Shown one piece after another: positions 60,452 through 64,000 of a DNA stretch of 64,000 nucleotides. The position numbers were made by a program, and so were the translations under genes. Each line of letters opens with the position of its first letter. The first letter of the stretch is position 1. The notes below the pieces were generated by a model. That model did not search any database, was not told where the DNA came from, and saw only the letters and a list, made by a program, of their open reading frames with translations. Origin of the DNA: Vigna angularis (Eukaryota; Streptophyta; Magnoliopsida; Fabales; Fabaceae); the NCBI RefSeq assembly GCF_016808095.1, contig NC_068973.1:4274501-4338500 (forward strand), given 5' to 3'.

Positions 60452-62155
60452 CAGATTTCACAAAATAGTAATCATTGTAAGATTTAGGATATGGCGTGAA
60501 CTGTTCTGTTGGATTCACCTCTTCCCCAAAGGTGGAAAATATTACTGAGATTTGAGAATGTATCTATGTATATATGGTAACTTTGTATGGAAAATTTTGT
60601 TGATGAAATGATAAAATTAGTGCAATAAAAAATCACCCGTTGTTGTCGTTCAACACACATTTGCGACAGTACCTACATTTTTAATCTCTATTTCTTTGTG
60701 GATATTATTTCTTTGTGACGGGATGTGGTTAATTTATTTATTTATTTGTTTTTTTACTTCTCTTTATGCAAATGAGTAATTGAAGAGGTGGAGGCATGTG
60801 GCCAAGAATGCCATAGTCATTCTGAGCCTTTAAAGTTCTCTTTCTAATGCTTACCAGTCATTTTCGTTAGGGTTGTTGGCCATGTGTTTTAAAATGGGTG
60901 CAAAAATTATATTGATTTCTAAACTATAGCTTAAACTTGGTTTGATTCTTAAATTTTATTTTTTAACAGTTAAAGTATGTTATCAACGTAAGTTTAAATA
61001 TGCAATAATTAAATTAAATTAAATTGGCGTATATATTCAAAAATTGAAAGAGCATAAGAGCATATTTTTCTCTTTGAAATATTTTTGTGGTTCTATAAAA
61101 GCGAAGGCCAAGTGTTATGTTTGTGGTGAAAAGTGAACGCAATTATGTGCGTATTTAGTATTATTCTTAATCATATGCGAATATGCGAAGTGCAATAATT
61201 ACTCTGACAGTTTTTACTTCATAATTTGAATTTAAGGAATAGAAAAGAAAAATTACAAGCCGTAAACGACTGGTGTAGGCAACACGTGATATTGACGTAT
61301 TGCCATGATGGATTTGGTGATTGTGGTCAGATCTGATCGTATTTTATATGCTATGCGTGCTGAAAATCGCATATATTTTAATTTAATCAAAGGAATAGTA
61401 TAGTTTTTATTTTATTTTTTTAATTTCAGAATCAATGCAGTTCAGAGAAATAATTGGAGGACGTACGTAATATCTCTTTGACATTTGCTTGCCCCCAGGT
61501 CCCTCCTCACTCACTTTAGCTCTCATATGATGTTTACCTTTTATTTTGGTTATTTAAATTTATTTTAAATTAAGAATGTTTATTATTACTTTATACGAAT
61601 TTTCTTGCTTCTGACATTCAGTTCTCATGTAATGTAGATTTTTTTTTAAATAATAGTAAATAAATTTTGTTTCTTGTAATTAATGAAATGATTTTAAGAA
61701 AATAATGGTGTTTTTTCTTCTTCTTCTTATTTTTATAACACTCATAAGCCATTAAATTATGTTTAAAACACATTATCACACAAAAACGTTTTTCTTGATC
61801 AATATTTTTTAATAGTGTATATATTATTTTTGAGTAAAAAAGCGAAATGGACCAATTATTTACTCCAAAATCAAGGGGACAACTTTATTTAGTTCATTAG
61901 GAACTTGTACTTGAAATTAACACATTAACAAAATGAATGAAAGCTATTAATTATAAATATTAAATATAAGACATACATAAAATAAGTCTGTCATTACAAA
62001 GTTAGATAAATTAAAAAATATTTAATAAATGAAGAAAGTATTAAAGAAAAAAAATTTTGGAAAAGCAAATAATTAATTTGCATACACCAAATGGCAGGTT
62101 ATTCTATATCAGTAAAATAACAACAGATCAATAAAAGAAAAAAAATAAAACATCC

Positions 62156-62159
<4 letters not shown>
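60452..62159. other. intergenic, no gene seen
   Basis: It begins with the probable 3' untranslated region of the preceding gene (AATAAA-like signal near 60624). The rest is AT-rich without a supported feature. Confidence 0.45.

Positions 62160-62221
<62 letters not shown>
62160..62221. repeat. AT dinucleotide microsatellite
   Basis: About 31 uninterrupted AT/TA units, likely polymorphic in length. Confidence 0.95.
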
Positions 62222-62224
<3 letters not shown>

Positions 62225-62813
62225 ACAATTGCAAAAAAAGAAAATGTTCATTAGCCCAAAATACAAAGTGCGCTAAAGTGGCACTTGTACAACAAAATAT
62301 TGCTGAAGAAAAAATTCATTCATTAACAAAAAACATTTAAGTTGACTCCTCCCAAATTCTCATACTAGAATAGAACTATGTCAACTTCTTTTAATCCATT
62401 CACTACATAAACTCCTTCCAGCTTTTACCAAACATGGTGGACTTCTTTGATGTATTTTGTATAAGAATTTTGAATTTTGCAGTCTTCTTCCATCCCACCA
62501 ATTTTTTTTTCGGATAAATGTTTACTGATTTATTAAGGTACACTCACATAAACAATAGTTTATCAAAATCATTAACTTATAACCTTGGCCAGAACAAAAG
62601 AAGATTGACTTGAACAAATTTAAGTGTATCTCTAGTTCAGGATATCCTGTAACTTTTTTTGAGTTTGATTTTAGTGTTCACTAATTCTTCCTTAACTTTT
62701 TAAAATAATTTCATTTGATAAGCAACACCATAATTGTTCATTTTAATATAGTCTTTTTTAGATTTCATTAGTGATTTAGTCATTTAATTTGTTGGTTTTT
62801 TAGTCTTCTTATT
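62222..62813. other. intergenic, no gene seen
   Basis: AT-rich DNA; no supported feature, although the left arm of the following inverted repeat may begin before 62814. Confidence 0.4.
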
Positions 62814-63189
62814 GGGTTAAATTTAGTTTTTCAATTTTTTTAAAAAGTGCAATTTGGTAATTTTTGTTAAATTGACATTAATTACATGTCAATTCGTAAA
62901 ATATATTTTTTGATTTTTTTTCTATTTTTTAATTTAAAAAGAAAAATATAAATTATAACGTATGAGGTCATGGTCGTGTTATGTGGAAGTAACATGTGAC
63001 ACTGTTACATGGCATGGCCATAATATGATATGTGATCGTTTATATTTAAAAATAAATAAAATAATGAATCCAAAAAATTGAAAATTTAACGAATTGATAA
63101 GTGACATATACAAACATAGTGTTAACATTAATTTAATCGAAATGATCAAATTGAACCTTTCTAAAAGATTAAAGGACTAAATTGAACCC
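62814..63189. mobile_element. inverted-repeat element (MITE)
   Basis: The left end is GGGTTAAATTTAGTTTTTCA. The right end, reverse-complemented, is GGGTTCAATTTAGTCCTTTA. The arms continue with GCAATTTGGTAATTTTTGTT against TTCAATTTGATCATTTCGAT and TAAATTGACATTAA against TAAATTAATGTTAA. Weaker similarity extends outward, so the true ends may lie further out. No target duplication was confirmed. Confidence 0.6.
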
Positions 63190-63819
63190 AAAAAACTATA
63201 AAGAAATCAAAATTAACCAAATCAATAAATAAAAAGATTAAATAATTAATTAAACATTTTCTATTAGTTGCAGACATTTTTATCTCGGACCTAGTATAAT
63301 CCAACATAATATTTCATTTTTACGTCAGACATGTAGAAATGTCCAACATAAATTTACATGGTGTATTTTCAATGTGATGTAAATTTACGTGCTCGACAAT
63401 AAATCAGATATATCTCTAACATAAAAATAAAAATTAATTGATGTAAAAGGTCTTCACTATATTAGCGTATACACATATTAATCTAAAATAAACTATGTTC
63501 CAAATATGTAATAAAAAAATGTATTGAATATTAAGTGAGAATTAGAATAATGATAAATACAAAAAAGTGTAAGATTTGTAAGAGTATAGAAAATCATGTT
63601 TTAGAATTGATATTGTGTTTAAACGATAATACTCAATTCTTTTAATATTAAAAGTCTAAAATATGAATAGGATTTTTATAAACGAATTTTATTAAAATTC
63701 TTAAAAATTTAGAAGGTGATGAATGTCTAGCCCTAATGGTAGAAATGTTAGTGATAAGACATGAAAAAACTTATAGTGAAGTTAAATATTTAGTGTAAAC
63801 ACAAATGCCTAAAGCTTTT
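63190..63819. other. intergenic, no gene seen
   Basis: AT-rich DNA without a supported feature. Confidence 0.4.
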
Positions 63820-64000
63820 ATCGTCATTGTGACTCGTCACCGTGGTTGTTACCGTCATCGTAATTGTCATCGTTATTGTGACCGTCACTATGACTGTCAC
63901 TATCATCGTCATCATCACCGTTGTAGTCATTGTCACCATTATCTTCATTGTGACCATCATCATCATCGCATTGTCATTGTACCCATCATGTCAATCACTG
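63820..64000. repeat. GTCAYY minisatellite, continues past the window
   Basis: Short units such as GTCATC, GTCATT, GTGACC and GTCACC alternate to the end of the window. One frame on the minus strand would encode an Asp/Ser/His-rich repeat, but with no start or flanking coding sequence I treat it as satellite DNA. Confidence 0.75.

Overview
The window looks like nuclear DNA of a flowering plant, most likely a papilionoid legume. It is strongly AT-rich, its genes carry GT-AG introns, and it holds plant-specific proteins and plant transposon families. The short LTR repeat at 7999-8474 is of a kind I associate with bean and soybean relatives. I see no bacterial, viral or organellar block.

Layout. 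1-31.3 kb is gene-poor: I found no credible protein gene, only transposon remnants in AT-rich DNA. These are two inverted CACTA-like elements (1722-2602 and 24343-25306), a tiny tRNA-primed retrotransposon (7999-8474), a Mutator-type MITE with a 9-bp target duplication (11387-11718), and two opposed defective copia-like copies (27.88-29.88 kb). 31.3-47.6 kb is the gene island. A DEAD-box RNA helicase of the RH17 type (minus, 10 exons, 598 aa) and an uncharacterised membrane protein (plus, 6 exons, 245 aa) are divergently arranged, with start codons 146 bp apart. A C-type-lectin receptor-like kinase resembling Arabidopsis At1g52310 (minus, 5 exons, 553 aa) follows. All three models were assembled by splice phase and close in frame. 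A very young non-autonomous LTR retrotransposon (1936 bp, TSD GAACA) sits in helicase intron 4.

47.9-56.4 kb is a mosaic of broken genes and mobile DNA: a transposon-like unit carrying an aminotransferase fragment, a frameshifted aspartic protease fragment, two fold-back MITEs, a decayed copia element, and two pairs of short direct repeats. 56.4-64 kb has one intronless gene (59867-60451, 194 aa, unknown plant protein with an N-terminal membrane segment), a further MITE, a long AT microsatellite and a GTCAYY minisatellite at the window edge.

The genes do not form a pathway. The helicase acts in RNA/ribosome metabolism, the lectin kinase is a plasma-membrane receptor that lacks the DFG aspartate, and the other two are membrane proteins of unknown role. 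I did not find a convincing new biological system. The most useful leads are the predicted pseudokinase receptor, the bacterial-PH-like fold proposed for the membrane protein together with its GC-AG intron, the young intronic retroelement, and the gene-fragment-capturing element.
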